This document shows, piece after piece, positions 24,384 to 34,981 of a stretch of DNA of 64,000 bases (its first letter is position 1; every line of letters starts with the position of its first letter). The notes beneath the pieces were generated by a model. It was not told the origin of the DNA. It did no database searches and was given only the letters and a program-made list of their open reading frames with translations. The position numbers and the translations under genes were made by a program. The DNA lies in contig BSBN01000763.1 in the NCBI GenBank assembly GCA_027924645.1, positions 4,340,001 through 4,404,000 of the forward strand, written 5' to 3'. This DNA is from Cunninghamia lanceolata. Its lineage: Eukaryota; Streptophyta; Pinopsida; Cupressales; Cupressaceae.

Positions 24384-25880
24384 ATGATGGATGTAATATC
24401 TGACAAAAATCCCCTTCCATTATCTTATGATGGATGTCCATACCCTGTTCCAAAGCTCCCATTTTGGCATAGGTAGGGAGGATGCTGGCAAAGGTTGTCA
24501 AATTTGGATTTACACCTGCTAATTGCATTTGCTTGAAAGTTCCTAAAGCATTTTGAAAAAATCCATTTTGTGCATATCCTGCAATCATTGCAGTCCATGA
24601 GACCACATTTCTTTGAGGCATTCTGTCAAATAGTTCACGTGCCTTGTCTATACTCCACATTTTGCATACATGTCTAAGAGGGAAGTTGCAACTACAACAT
24701 CTGACAAAATTCCTCTATCCTTTATATTTTGATGGATGTCCTTACCCTACTCCAAAGCTCCCATTTTGACACAAGCATGGAGGATGCTGGCAAAGGTTGT
24801 GGAATTTGTCTTTACACTAGCTAATTGCATTTGCTTTAAAATTTCTAAATCCTTTTCAACAAATACATTTTGTGCATATCCTACAATCATTGTAGTCCAT
24901 GAGACCACATTTCTTTGAGGCATTATGTCAAATAGTTCACGTGCCTTGTCTATGCTTCCACATTTTGCATACATGTCTAACAGGGCAGTTGTAACTAAAA
25001 CATCTGACAAAATTCCTCTATCCTTTATGTTTTGATGGATGCCCATACCCTATTCCAAAGTAGGGAGGATTCTAGAAAAGGTTGTGGAATTTGGCTTTAC
25101 ACCAGCCAATTGCATTTGCTTTAAAATTTCTAAAGCCTTTTCAACAAATCCATTTTGTGCATATCCTACAATCATTGTAGTCCATGAGACCACATTTCTT
25201 TGAGCCATTCTATCAAACAGTTCACATGCCTTGTCTATGCTTCCACATTTTTCATACATGTCTAACAAGGTAGTTGCAACTACAACATCTGACAAAATTC
25301 CTCTATCCTTTATGTTTTGATGGATGTCCATTCCTTATTCCAAAGCTCCCATTTTGACACAGGTAGGGAGGATGCCGACAAAGGTTGTGGAATTTGGCTT
25401 TACACTAGCCAATTACATTTTCTTGAAAGTTTCTAAAACCTTTTCAACAAATCCATTTTGTGCATATTCCACAACCATTACATTCCATGAGATGACATTG
25501 CTTTGAGGCATTCTGCCAAACAGTTCACATGCCTTGTCAATGCTTGCACATTTTGCATACATGTCTACCAAGGTAGTTACAGCTACAATAAATGACAAAA
25601 TTTATCTATCCTTCATGCTTTGATGGATGTCTATACTGTGTTCCAAAGCCTCCCATTTTGGCATAGGTAGGGAGTATGCTAGCAAAGGTTGCCGAATTTA
25701 GCTTCAAACCTGCTAATTGTATTTGCTTGAAAGTTTCTAAAGCCTTTTCAAGAAATCCATTTTGTGCATATCCTACAACCATTGCATTCCATGAGATGAC
25801 AACTCTTTGAGGCATTTTGCCAAATAGTTCACATGTCTTTTCAATGCTTCCACATTTTGCACACCGTAGATGTAGTGCAA

Positions 25881-25990
25881 GCTCTTCCCGCATCACCATG
25901 GGAGCTATCATGAGTTAGTGCGGGAGTGCAGGAAGCTTCCCGCACTCCCGTACTAACTCTTGATAGCTCCCGTGATGATACGGGAAGAGC
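25881..25990. repeat. 110 bp snapback inverted repeat, copy 1
   Basis: Two 55 bp arms without a loop, centre AAGCTT at 25935/25936, about 49 of 55 positions pairing. It is GC-rich in an AT-rich setting and starts and ends GCTCTTCCCG/CGGGAAGAGC. It replaces part of a PPR unit. Possibly a MITE or foldback element. Confidence 0.88.
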
Positions 25991-26275
25991 CAAAATTCCT
26001 CTATCCTTCATGCTTTGATGGATGTCGATACCATGTTCCAAACCCTCCCATTTTGGCACAGGTAGGGAGTATGCTGGTAAAGGTTGCTGAATTTGGCTTT
26101 ACACCTGCTAATTGCATTTGCTTGAAAGTTTCTAAAGCTTTTTCTACAAATTCATTTTGTGCATATCTTGCAACCATTGCATTCCATGAGATGACATCTC
26201 TTTGAGACATTCTACCAAATAGTTCACATGCCTTGTCAATGCTTCCACATTTTGCATGTGGTAGATGTAGTGCAG

Positions 26276-26385
26276 GATCTTCCCGCATCACTATGGGAGC
26301 TATCATGAGTTAGTGTGGGAGTACAGGAAGCTTCCCACACTCCCACACTGACTCTTGATAGCTCCTGCGGTGATGCGGGAAGAGC
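26276..26385. repeat. 110 bp snapback inverted repeat, copy 2
   Basis: Same length, centre (26330/26331) and flanks as copy 1, at the same place in the PPR unit. It was most likely copied with the unit rather than inserted twice. Confidence 0.88.
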
Positions 26386-26677
26386 CAAAATTCCTCTATC
26401 CTTCATTCTTTGATGGATGTCCATACCTTGTTCCAAAGCTCCCATTTTGGCACATGCAAGGAGGATGTTGGCAAAGGTTGTGGAGTCTATCTTTACACTT
26501 GCCAATTGTATATGCTTGAATGTTTCTAAAGTCTTCTCAAAAATTTCAATTTGTGCATATCTTGCAATCATTGTAGTCCATGAGACCACATTTCTTTGCG
26601 GCATTTTGTCAAATAGTTCACATGCTTTTTCTATGTTTCCATAGTTCACTCATCTTGTCAGAGAAGACATTCATGTT

Positions 26678-27372
26678 GGAATAGATTTGAGTGTTAAAGT
26701 CCTTACTTATGGATATTGACTAGCCTACAAGTCCCCTTATATCAATCTTCCTATTGAGCTGGTAAAACTTATTTGTTACTTGTTTGTAATTTCTTTAATC
26801 AAAAAATACATCTAGTCTTAGTTGTTTATTCTTACCTTTTTGATGTAGGCTAAATGTATAGATATATATATATAAACAATTCTATTCTAAGGAAAATAAG
26901 TAGCACAAACTTACATGGATATATTCTCTTGGGACCTACTCCATGAAAGGCAATTTTGATGGCAACACAATAGAGATGGTATTATTGACTTACCAGGTGA
27001 CTAGTTTTTGAATATCAATTACCATTTGTGAGAAATTTATTATTTGCAAGCCTACTTAGAGTTTCCATCAGAAGTAAACAAAGTTGGATTCCCAAACATT
27101 TATTTGAAATTGAGATGCACTTCTAAAAAATATGATTTTTGCTTTGTGTACAATATTAATTGACTTTGAATCTATTATGGAATCAACTATAGGCCACTTT
27201 ATTAATGTTGTTCAATGAAGCTGAAAAACTTAGTTTTGATGACATCAAATCTCAACTGAATTTGGAAGATGATGATGTAAATATAGTGTTACATTCAATT
27301 GTATTTGCCAAGCACAAAGTTCTTCTCAAGGAGCCAGAATCAGTAAAAATAGAACCTACAGTGCATGACAGA
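26678..27372 (+). pseudogene. Captured cullin (CUL1-like) fragment, three exon-like blocks
   Basis: Three + strand blocks read like consecutive parts of a plant CUL1, the scaffold of SCF ubiquitin ligases. Block a (26678-26761) is GIDLSVKVLTYGY*..YKSP then NLPIEL, with TGA at 26717 where cullins have Trp. Block b (26904-26996) is HKLTWIYSLG..GNFDGNTIEM ending TYQ, followed by GTGACT. Block c (27193-27372) opens ATLLMLFNEAEKLSFDDI and goes on through QLNLEDDDV to KVLLKEPE. It follows an intron-like CTATAG and precedes GTAAGT. AG precedes block b. Intron-like gaps remain, so capture was from genomic DNA, not cDNA. The N-terminal cullin repeats and the C-terminal neddylation site are missing. 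The match is from memory of the family. Confidence 0.75.
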
Positions 27373-27399
27373 GTAAGTACAATTCATAGTGAGTAAAAG

Positions 27400-27844
27400 A
27401 GAGCATGGACATCGGGTAAGACAGCTATGGAATCTTAGCATGTATAATCTCAACGAGTAAGATAGCACTGTCTTTTTGAATTGCAACACCTTGATCCTAG
27501 ACTATCATAGTGACTTCTAGAGCATAAAAGGATAAGTGTTTTTGAGATCTTGAGTAGGAGCTTTGATGAGTGGTTCTTAAAAATACAAAGGATCAAAGGC
27601 AAAGGGTGAAGCTACAATGATAGTGTCAAGTGAAATAACCATCAAAGTATACTTAGAAAATCAGTGATACTCAAAAAATTAGTTTCTTGCTCATTCTTTG
27701 AGCTATGTATTGTAACCATGAAGGTTTTTTTAGCAAAGAGAAAGCATTGTAACTTATTTTCAAATCTATATGCTATATGTAAGCATTTTTTATCATTGAA
27801 ACAAGTTTTTTTACCTTCTCAAATTTGTTTCATTGTGCAAGCTT
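27400..27844. other. CACTA interior, right: nothing recognised
   Basis: No domain or repeat seen between the cullin-like blocks and the subterminal repeats. The open stretch at 27664-27852 is low-complexity and unconvincing. Confidence 0.4.
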
Positions 27845-28356
27845 CAAAATGACTAAATATACTACTAATTGACATCAATTAATAATTAAATTGACTAAAT
27901 ATACTACCAATTGACATAAATCAGTGACCAAGTGAATAAATATGACTAAATATATGACCAGTGTTAAATCAGTGAATAAAAATGACTAAATATACTACCA
28001 AATTGATCAAAATGATGATTAAAATTAATGACTAAATATACAACCAATGGACAAAAATTAGTGAATAAAAATGACTAAATAAGTGACTAGTTAACAACAA
28101 TCAATGACTAAATTAATGACTAAATATGTCAGTGAATAAAAAATGACTAAATAAGTGACCAGATTACAACAATCAATGACTAAATATACTACCATATTGA
28201 TCAATCAAAACAACCAATAAATGACTAAAAATGGTTTAGTCATCAATTTGGTCATGTTATAAATGACTGAAAATAAACTACTAATGGTCATGTGACCATG
28301 TTTGGTCATTTATAAGCAGTTTTTAGTAGTTTTTTAGTAATATATTGTTGTTTCTA
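27845..28356. repeat. CACTA right subterminal repeats
   Basis: At least eleven copies of AATGACTAAAT, mostly followed by ATACTACCA or AAGTGACCA, spaced 15-50 bp. Toward the end they turn into TGGTCAT/TTTAGT types. The terminus is CACTAGTG. Confidence 0.85.
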
Positions 28357-28364
28357 CACTAGTG

Positions 28365-28590
28365 AAATGCTCTGATATTTGGATATGATGTGCATGAATG
28401 TTTCTAGATGCTAAGTGCAGCTCCGCAAGGTCAGAAAACTGTGGTAGAATGCAGACCAAAATATAGAAACTGCTACTGACTAAACTAAATTGCAAAATGA
28501 AAAGAAATAAACTAAAATGTAAACAAACTGAAATACAAATGATTTTGGTTGATGCAAGATTGCTCTTGACCCAAGGATGCTCTTGCATCA
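28365..28590 (-). repeat. GYP-B left (3') LTR, inner part
   Basis: Continues 10513-11115 after the CACTA. It begins with the duplicated AAA and ends TCTTGCATCA, matching the right LTR end at 34194. Confidence 0.92.
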
Positions 28591-29895
28591 GACATCCAAG
28601 GTTATTAAAAAAGTGAGTCCCTCACTTTGCAGGGGCTAGAGGAAAACCAAGATGGTCCACCTTAGCCTAAGAAATCCAAGATGAATCTTCTTCTAAACTA
28701 CCTTTCCACTTCACAAGATATTCTTTGTATTATCTTCCTCTAGTGCTACGTCAAACTCTGTTGTCCAAAATGTCTTCAATCTGCTCTAGTGCTTGTTGTG
28801 GTAATTGCTTCTTCAAGTCTCTCTCAATGCTATCACTAAACTCTACTTCATGATACTAAAATAGGTCTGCAATGTTGAAAATAGGTGATATACCCAATGT
28901 CTCTAGTAACTCTACTTCATATGCATTTCCTGAATCAAATTTCCTGAGTATCCTACAAAGTCCAAATTTCTTCATCCTCAATTTTTAATATGTTCCAACT
29001 GGGAATCCTTCTTTTCTCAAGTACACCATCACTTCATCTCCAACTACAAATTCCTTATGTCTTTTCTTCTCATCTGCTTGTCCCTTATATTTGTTGTTCA
29101 TCTCCTTCAAATGCTTCTTCACCTAATTATGCATTGTCTCCATATGTTCTGCAAATTCTTTTGCTTTTGTACTTCTCTTTTCTATTGTACTGATATCTCT
29201 CAACTCTGCAAGTCCTCTAGGGTTTACTCTGGTAACAATCTCAAAAGGTGTTCTTTCGATACTTCTATTAACTGAATTATTATATGCAACCTCTACTTGT
29301 GAAAGAATCAAATCCCAACATCCTGTCTTCTCTCCAACCAAACATCTCAACAAGTTTCCCAAACTCTTATACACCACCTCTGTCTATCCATAGTCTGTGG
29401 ATGAAATGCTAAACTGGATTTCAAATATGTCTTCATCTTCTTCCAAAGTGTCTTCCAAAAGTATCCAACAAACTTTGTATCTCTGTCTAAAACTATACTC
29501 TTAGGTAATCCATGCAATCTCACAATCTCCTTAAAAAATAGGTCAGCTACATGCACTGCATCAGTTGTCTTCTTATAAGGTATGAAATGTGCCATCTTTG
29601 AAAAATTGTCTACCACTACAAATACAGAATCATGTCCTCTCTATGTCTTAGGCAATCCCATTACAAAATCCATACTTATGTCTTCCCAAGGTCTCTTTAG
29701 TACTGTTAAAGGTTTATACAATCCAGTATTCTGACTACTCCCTTTTGTAACTTGAAAAACTCTGCAGCTTTGCACAAATTTCCTAACATCCTTATGTATA
29801 TGAGGCCAAAAGTAGTTATCACTTACCAAAGCTACTATCTTATCAATGCCAAAATGTCTTACCAATCCACCACTGTGTTTCTCCTTGATCAAATT
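28591..29895 (-). pseudogene. GYP-B integrase and chromodomain
   Basis: Zinc-binding part H..H..C..C: HFGIDKIVALVSDNYFWPHIHKDVRKFVQSC (29857-29765, shown as a landmark). Catalytic core: DISMDFVMGLP (about 29682-29650), [31 protein letters not shown] (near 29500-29450), then RTPFEIV near 29250. After frame changes a chromodomain remnant (near 28790-28620) carries EDILDNRV, EYLVKWKG and EDSSWIS. A chromodomain marks chromoviruses and is thought to steer integration to histone-marked chromatin. Stops and frame changes near 29640, 29385 and in the chromodomain disable it. Confidence 0.85.
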
Positions 29896-30813
29896 ATCTC
29901 TTATTGAACTTATAGGTATGCATAACTAATTTCCTCTGAACAACATATCTTCTTGAATGAAATAGTCTAACCACTTACTCCTATCTGTCACAATAGGCTA
30001 CTTACATGCTTTCCAAGGTTCTGCAAAATTAGTGTCTTCCTCATACAGGTTCTTCAATTTATCAAATCCCATCACTTCAACTCTCATATCTATCAGCAAG
30101 TTTCTTCTCCTACTTAATGCATCTACAACTTTGTTTGATTTACCACTCATATGCTTCAACACAAAAGTATAACTCTGCATGAACTCTACCCATCTCATAT
30201 GTCTCTAATTCAACTTTTCTCGACTATTCAAATATTGCAATGCTTGATGATCTGTATACAACACAAACTCCTTAGGCAACAAGTAATGTCTCCACTTCTT
30301 CAAGGCTTGAATTATGGCATAGAACTCTTGATCATAAACTAAATATCTTCTTGTATCATTTAACTTCTCAATAAAATATGCTATAGGTCTACCTTCTTGA
30401 CTTAACACTACTCCTATTGTATTCCCACTTGCATCACAATCTACTTGAAATACCTTATTGAAATCCAGTAATGACAAAACAAGTTTCTCTATCACTTTAT
30501 GCTTCAACAATTCAAAACTTTTATCTACTCCTGATGTCCACTTGAAATTTTTTCTATCACCTCTCATTGTCTTTGTCATAGGGTAACAAACTAAACTAAA
30601 ATTTTTTAAGAACTTCCTATAGAAACTAGCTAATCCATGAAATGATCTGACTTCTCCAATGCTCTCTAGTGTAGGTCATTCAACAATTGCTCTCACTTTC
30701 TCAGGGTCCATCTTCAATCCTTCTGTAGAAATCACAAATCCCAAGTATACCAATTCTTCCTTCATGAAACTATATTTATTGATGTTTATCAACAATTTCT
30801 CCTCTCTCAATCT
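29896..30813 (-). pseudogene. GYP-B RNase H and connection
   Basis: The open piece 30579-30205 holds LDFNKVFQVDCDASGNTIG, then GRPIAYFIEKLND and YAIIQALKKWRHYLL. These are the D-E-D parts of gypsy RNase H, ending in TDHQALQYLNSR. After a stop at 30204 (TAG where Gln is likely) the piece 30198-29998 goes on with RWVEFMQSYTFVLKHMSGK and VVDALSRR. The RT thumb and link region lies at 30813-30580 in broken frame. Confidence 0.85.
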
Positions 30814-32154
30814 CTACAAAACTTGTCGTAGGTGTTGCAAATGTTCCTCCTTTGTCTTACTAAAAATTAGAATGTCATCTAGATATACAATAACAAACTT
30901 ACCCAAGAATTTTTTCAGAACTTCATTCATCAATCTCATGAAAGTACTAGGTACATTTGTCAATTCAGAAGGCATCACTAACCACTCATACAATCCTTCA
31001 TTTGTCTTAAAAGTAGTCTTCCATTCATCTCCTTCTTTGATTCTAATCTGATGGTATCCACTTTTCAAATCTATCTTTGTAAAATACTTGGCTCCACTCA
31101 AACAGTCCATGATATCATCCATCCTAGGTAAAGGAAATCTATACTTAATTGTGATCTTGTGTATTGCTCTAGAATCTATACACATTCTCCATTCTCCATC
31201 TTTCTTAGGTGCTAGCACTGCAGGTACTGCACAAGGGCTCAATCTTTCTCTGATCAAACCTTTCCTCAACAACTCTTGTATATATCTATTCAATTCTTCA
31301 TTCTCTACCAGTGTCATTCTATGTGTTGCTTTGTTAGGCAAACTAGCTTCCAGTATAAGATCCATGTGATGACTGAAACTCCTGATTGGTGGCAATCCTT
31401 TAGGTGCATTGTCTACTATGATGTCTTCATACTCTGTTAGCAACTTAGTTTTCTCTCCCAACTGTGATTCAATATTCTTCTCCAATGTCTTAGCTTTCTT
31501 AGGGATCAAAGCATAACACAAATTCTCATGTCTCAAACCATCCAGAAATTTTCTTCCATCTACCATTCTAGCATTCCCACATACTTCACTCTCAGGATCA
31601 TTCTCCAAAGGAATCAAAGTAATTCTCTTTCCATTTGTTGTTATAGTGTATGTATTCTTTCTCCCATCATGTATATCTTTCCTATCATACTGCCAAGGTC
31701 TACCCAACAAAATATGACAAACATCATTGGGCATACTATCACACAAGAATTCATCATGATAAGATCCAATATGAAATTTCACCAAACATTGTTCACTCAC
31801 TAGTAAATTATGTTCATCATGAATCCATGCTATCTGATAGGCATTAGGGTGTTTCAATCTTTCCAACTTTAGTTTAGTCACCATCTCCTCTGAAACTAGG
31901 TTATCTGAACTACCACTATCAATAACAACTTTACAACATTTACATCCTGATTTACATCTGGTTCTGAACAAGTTTTTCCTCTGTAGTGGTTCCTCATTTG
32001 TCTCTACTTGAAAAAGTGCTCTCCTCATCACAAGTGATTCTCCTTTCTTAGTTTTACCAACTGAATTAGGTGATCCAATAGGTTCTTCTTCCACATAGGC
32101 TGCTCTTCCACTATTCTTTATCTTCTTGCTTGTACTCCCTTGATTACATTCCAA
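30814..32154 (-). pseudogene. GYP-B protease and reverse transcriptase
   Basis: 446 open residues. Protease: [11 protein letters not shown] (active Asp about residue 79) and ILLGRPW flap-end motif (about 148). [48 protein letters not shown], a MCIDSRAI block, [39 protein letters not shown] (PFGL replaced by PSEL), and YVDD-box equivalent YLDDILIF (about 424-431). Both catalytic Asp are kept. It is open up to the palm, then breaks just after HLQHLRQVL. The best preserved module of GYP-B. Confidence 0.92.
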
Positions 32155-33204
32155 TGATCTATGTCCTTCACCTCCACACTTGAAACAAGTTCCTCTAAAT
32201 GTTCTCCTATCAGGTCCTCTTCCTTCCCTTCTGTATCCTTCACTCTGGTATGGACTAGGGTTCCCTCTACGGTAGAAATTTTTGTCATCTCTCCGATATG
32301 GATTGTTATCTCTATCCTCCTTCTTGAATGTGTTCTCCTATCTGTTCTACTCCACAAGTGATCTCTCTCCTCTAGAAAATGTTCTACCTCTTTAAAATTT
32401 ACCTCCTTTTCCTCTTTGTCTCTAATCATGCCTCTTGTTCTACTTCTCTTCAACTTTCAAGGCAAACTGATATGCTTCATCCAAAGATGTCATCCTTACC
32501 AAGCTTAGTTCTTCTTGAATGTTCAATCTCAGTCCATTGATGTATCTAGCCACTTTCTCTTTGCTTGCTTCACTATGTCATGTCCTTATGATCATCTTAC
32601 GAAATTCTTCAGTGTACTCCTTCACATATTTCTCCTTTTGTCTCAGGTTCTGCAATCTCTTCAACAGTTCCAACTCATAGTCAGCAAGTATAAACTGATT
32701 CTCCAATTTTGTCACCATCCTATCCCATTTTGTGATCTTGTCTTTTCCTCTTCTATTTCTATCCAATTGAACTTGCTTCCACCATATAGCAACATGTCCT
32801 TTCAACTTTGTCTTTGCAAATTTTACATTCTCTAGATCTTCAACTTCGTCATATTCAAAGTATTCTTCCATATCATTTATCCAACCAATCAACTCTTCAG
32901 GGTTCAAATTGCCAGTGTAATTCGGTACATCAACTCTAGGTCTCTTTCTAATCTTTGAAATAGCTCGCAACATATTTACTTGATCTAATTCTTCTTCTTC
33001 ATCACCTCGTAGGGTTTCACCAATTTGTTCAACAGATTGAAATTCCTCTTCATCATCACTTTCAACATTAGGTCTCGGCATCAATCCTCTTTGCCTATCT
33101 TCCTTAATAGCATCCAACTGAATTCTCATTGTTTTCATCATTTCCATCATCTCATCCATTCTACTAGCCATTGTTCCAACAACAGGGACTCTCCTTGGTG
33201 GCAT
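32155..33204 (-). pseudogene. GYP-B gag
   Basis: The open piece 33204-32578 (208 residues) starts MPPRRVPVVGTMASRMDEMMEMMKTM (motif only) with a Met-rich coiled segment. A long acidic stretch follows, then the gag core: VDVPNYTGNLNPEELIGWI, KLKGHVAIWWKQVQ, ENQFILADYELELLKRLQNL. After a stop at 32575 the frame shifts. An Arg/Glu-rich region and a knuckle of the form [14 protein letters not shown] (about 32190-32145) lead into protease. The start at 33204 fits, 150 bp after the primer site. Confidence 0.88.
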
Positions 33205-33351
33205 TTTCCTAGCAACAAGTGTGACTGCCTCAATTCAGTGATCAGGCTACAAGTGACAACTGCCTCACAATCAATGATTAGTTGTGACACAAGATCTTAT
33301 GGAATTCCTTTGCCAACTTTGCTCAATTTACTTCGAAAGATTCAAACTTTC

Positions 33352-33363
33352 GCTCTAATACCA
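33352..33363 (-). other. GYP-B primer-binding site
   Basis: TGGTATTAGAGC on the minus strand, two bases inside the 5' LTR. Initiator-methionine tRNA type with one change. Confidence 0.85.
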
Positions 33364-33365
33364 CT

Positions 33366-34194
33366 TGGTGCAGTCATGTAGGAGGGTTCATAGAATGAAT
33401 AGTCCAAACTATGCAGCTAGAGTAAATCGAACAGAAACAACTCAAAGATATGAAACAAATGCATATTCAGTCATTTAGTATATCATAGAATTCAAATATA
33501 GATCAGCCGGCAACATGCGGGCTTACAATTAGGGCTCACAGGCCTAATTACAGAATATCAAAATATGCACAAGATATAGCTTTGAAGATCCTTCGCCAAG
33601 AATTCAAACTATGAACTTATGCTATCGATCATAAGTACTTTCCTAGGTATCTATTACATCAATATATATCATCTTCAAAACAATAGATTCCTCTACGTCG
33701 GCCAAGGAAGATCACAAACTCCAATGAAGAGCTATAACATGTGTACACAGATAGGTCAGACCTAATTGCAAAGAGTTCCTCCACAAATGAATGGAATGAT
33801 GTGCAGATCTTAGGGAAGGTCAGGCACAAACCAAAGATCATCAAATGATGTATCATTAAGCCTTGAAGGTTGTGAAATGCTCCACAGGCCTTCTCCTTTA
33901 GCTAATTGTCTGAGACTATTAGGATTCTCTATTCTGGTAGTGATATCTTTCCGGTATCTTAACCAAATGCTCTGAGATTTAGATATGATGTGCATGAATG
34001 TCTCTAGATACTAAGTCCAACTCTGCAAGGTCAGAAATGCAACTATGGTAGAATGTGGACCAAAATACAGAAATTGCTACTGACTAAACTGAACTGGAAA
34101 ATGAAAAGAAACAAACTGAATTGCAAACAAACTGAAATGCAAATGTTTTTGGTTGATGCAAGGTTCCTCTTGACCCAGGGATGCTCCTGCATCA
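33366..34194 (-). repeat. GYP-B right (5') LTR, 829 bp
   Basis: TGGTGCAGTC...CTGCATCA. It is uninterrupted and gives the reference for the split left LTR. Confidence 0.93.
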
Positions 34195-34292
34195 ATATGA
34201 ATCTAGGAAACTAAAAACTTATGAACAAAAATATGCCCCCCACGATATGGAATTGGTAGCAGTAATTCATGCACTATAAATGTGGTGACACT
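34195..34292 (+). pseudogene. GYP1 RNase H, part 3
   Basis: After the second ATATG the GYP1 frame continues with YESRKLKTYEQKYAPHDMELVAVIHAL, the usual RNase H end, with TAA/TGA stops at 34277 and 34286. It is cut by GYP-C at 34292. Confidence 0.88.
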
Positions 34293-34980
34293 TGTAGACA
34301 CCCTAAAATGACCGTGTCGTCAAATCACTTGCATTGCAAACATTAATTAAATAATCTAATTATTTAATTAATTTCACCAAATTCTTCTAAATCTCCTAAA
34401 TTCAACATTAATTAAATAAATCCTCTTTATTTAATTAATTAAATTAAATTCCTCTATATTCTTCCACAATTAAATAATTTTAATTATTTAATTTGATCAT
34501 TATCCTCCTTCCAAAATTCACATCCACATTAATTAAATATATCCCATTATTTAATTAATTCATCACAATTCTATCTTATCTACAATTAAATAATTTACAT
34601 TATTTAATTAAATCAATTGTTCTTCTAAATTTAAATAAATCAAATCAAATTTATTTAAATTATCTCAATCCTCTAAAAATAAATAAAATCAAATATTTTA
34701 TTTATAATCTTTGTTCTTCCAAAATCATGCACAACAATTAAATAAATTTATTTATTTAATTTGCTTTTAAATCTTCTAAATTAAATAATTCTAATTATTT
34801 AATTATTTCTTCCAAAATATCTTCTCTAAATTTAAATAAATCAATTATTTATTTAAATTGCTTTTTCTTCTAATTTGAGTTATCTCTAAAATAACTCAAG
34901 CTTTCTTGCTCATCAATTAAATATTTCTATATTTAATAAAGCAAAATATCTTCTATTCTCATGCAAATCTCTTCTTCTTG
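34293..34980 (+). repeat. GYP-C 5' LTR, truncated
   Basis: TGTAGACACCCTAAAATG start. It matches the right LTR up to CTTCTTCTTG at 34980, then jumps directly into gag. About 540 bp of LTR end, the primer site, leader and N-terminal gag are lost. It lacks a 26 bp stretch present at about 43127-43152 in the right LTR, between direct repeats of AATCACTTGCATT. Confidence 0.92.
34330..34935. repeat. GYP-C LTR hairpin array
   Basis: About nine or ten different AT-rich inverted repeats in a row, spaced about 60-70 bp by CT-rich linkers. Examples are ATTAATTAAATAAT/ATTATTTAATTAAT (34349), AATTAAATAATTTTAATTATTTAATT (34470), AAATTTAAATAAA/TTTATTTAAATT (34627), and GAGTTATCTCTAAAATAACTC (34877). The same array is at 43164-43740. 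Confidence 0.85.
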
Positions 34981-34981
34981 A

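Larger units (their letters stand above)
24384..26655 (-). pseudogene. PPR (PLS-triplet) repeat array, block 2: seven units
   Basis: Units start near 24428, 24731, 25033, 25319, 25621, 26014 and 26408, after a 45 bp partial unit at 24384. The unit at 25033 lacks about 17 bp at its boundary, like 21527. Units at 24731, 25033 and 25319 have stops (TAG or TAA) at the EQG Gln; those at 24428 and 26408 keep Gln. Units 25621 and 26014 share a one-base insertion that turns GALEQ into GGFGT and carry ..DVISWNAMV instead of NVVSWTAM. Hairpins at 25881-25990 and 26276-26385 break units at one equivalent spot. It ends abruptly at about 26650 next to the cullin-like exons. Relics only. Confidence 0.87.
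11116..28364. mobile_element. 17.2 kb CACTA (En/Spm) DNA transposon carrying captured gene fragments
   Basis: The element begins CACTAG at 11116 and ends CTAGTG at 28364, both inside an otherwise continuous GYP-B LTR. The 3 bp target duplication AAA (11113-11115 and 28365-28367) is what CACTA elements make. Both ends carry dense subterminal repeats of TGACTAAA type in both orientations. Beyond CACTAG the inverted repeats match only weakly. I find no TNP2-type transposase, so it looks non-autonomous. The cargo is COP-B, PPR repeats, cullin-like exons and unrecognised DNA. Confidence 0.85.
10513..34194 (-). mobile_element. GYP-B: chromovirus (Ty3/gypsy) in GYP1 RNase H, its left LTR split by CACTA
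   Basis: Target duplication ATATG lies at 10508-10512 and 34195-34199. The left LTR is 10513-11115 plus 28365-28590 and the right LTR is 33366-34194. Without the CACTA insertion the left LTR is 826 bp against 829 bp for the right. On the minus strand the order is LTR, primer site, gag, protease, RT, RNase H, integrase, chromodomain, LTR. Removing it rejoins the GYP1 RNase H frame. Confidence 0.93.

Noticed and set aside
21191..26655. A functional PPR gene on the minus strand
   Set aside because: Stops at unit boundaries, frameshifts, two hairpin insertions, a 2.35 kb gap, and no E/DYW end or N-terminal targeting sequence.
28610..28790. A free chromodomain gene
   Set aside because: It follows integrase in GYP-B in the position typical of chromoviruses and is broken by stops.
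30659..33381. + strand open stretches of 90-130 codons across GYP-B
   Set aside because: They overlap clear minus-strand RT and gag modules; Ser/Ile/Leu-rich shadow translations.
34330..34935. CRISPR-like array
   Set aside because: The repeats are different palindromes without identical repeat or spacer structure, in a plant LTR.
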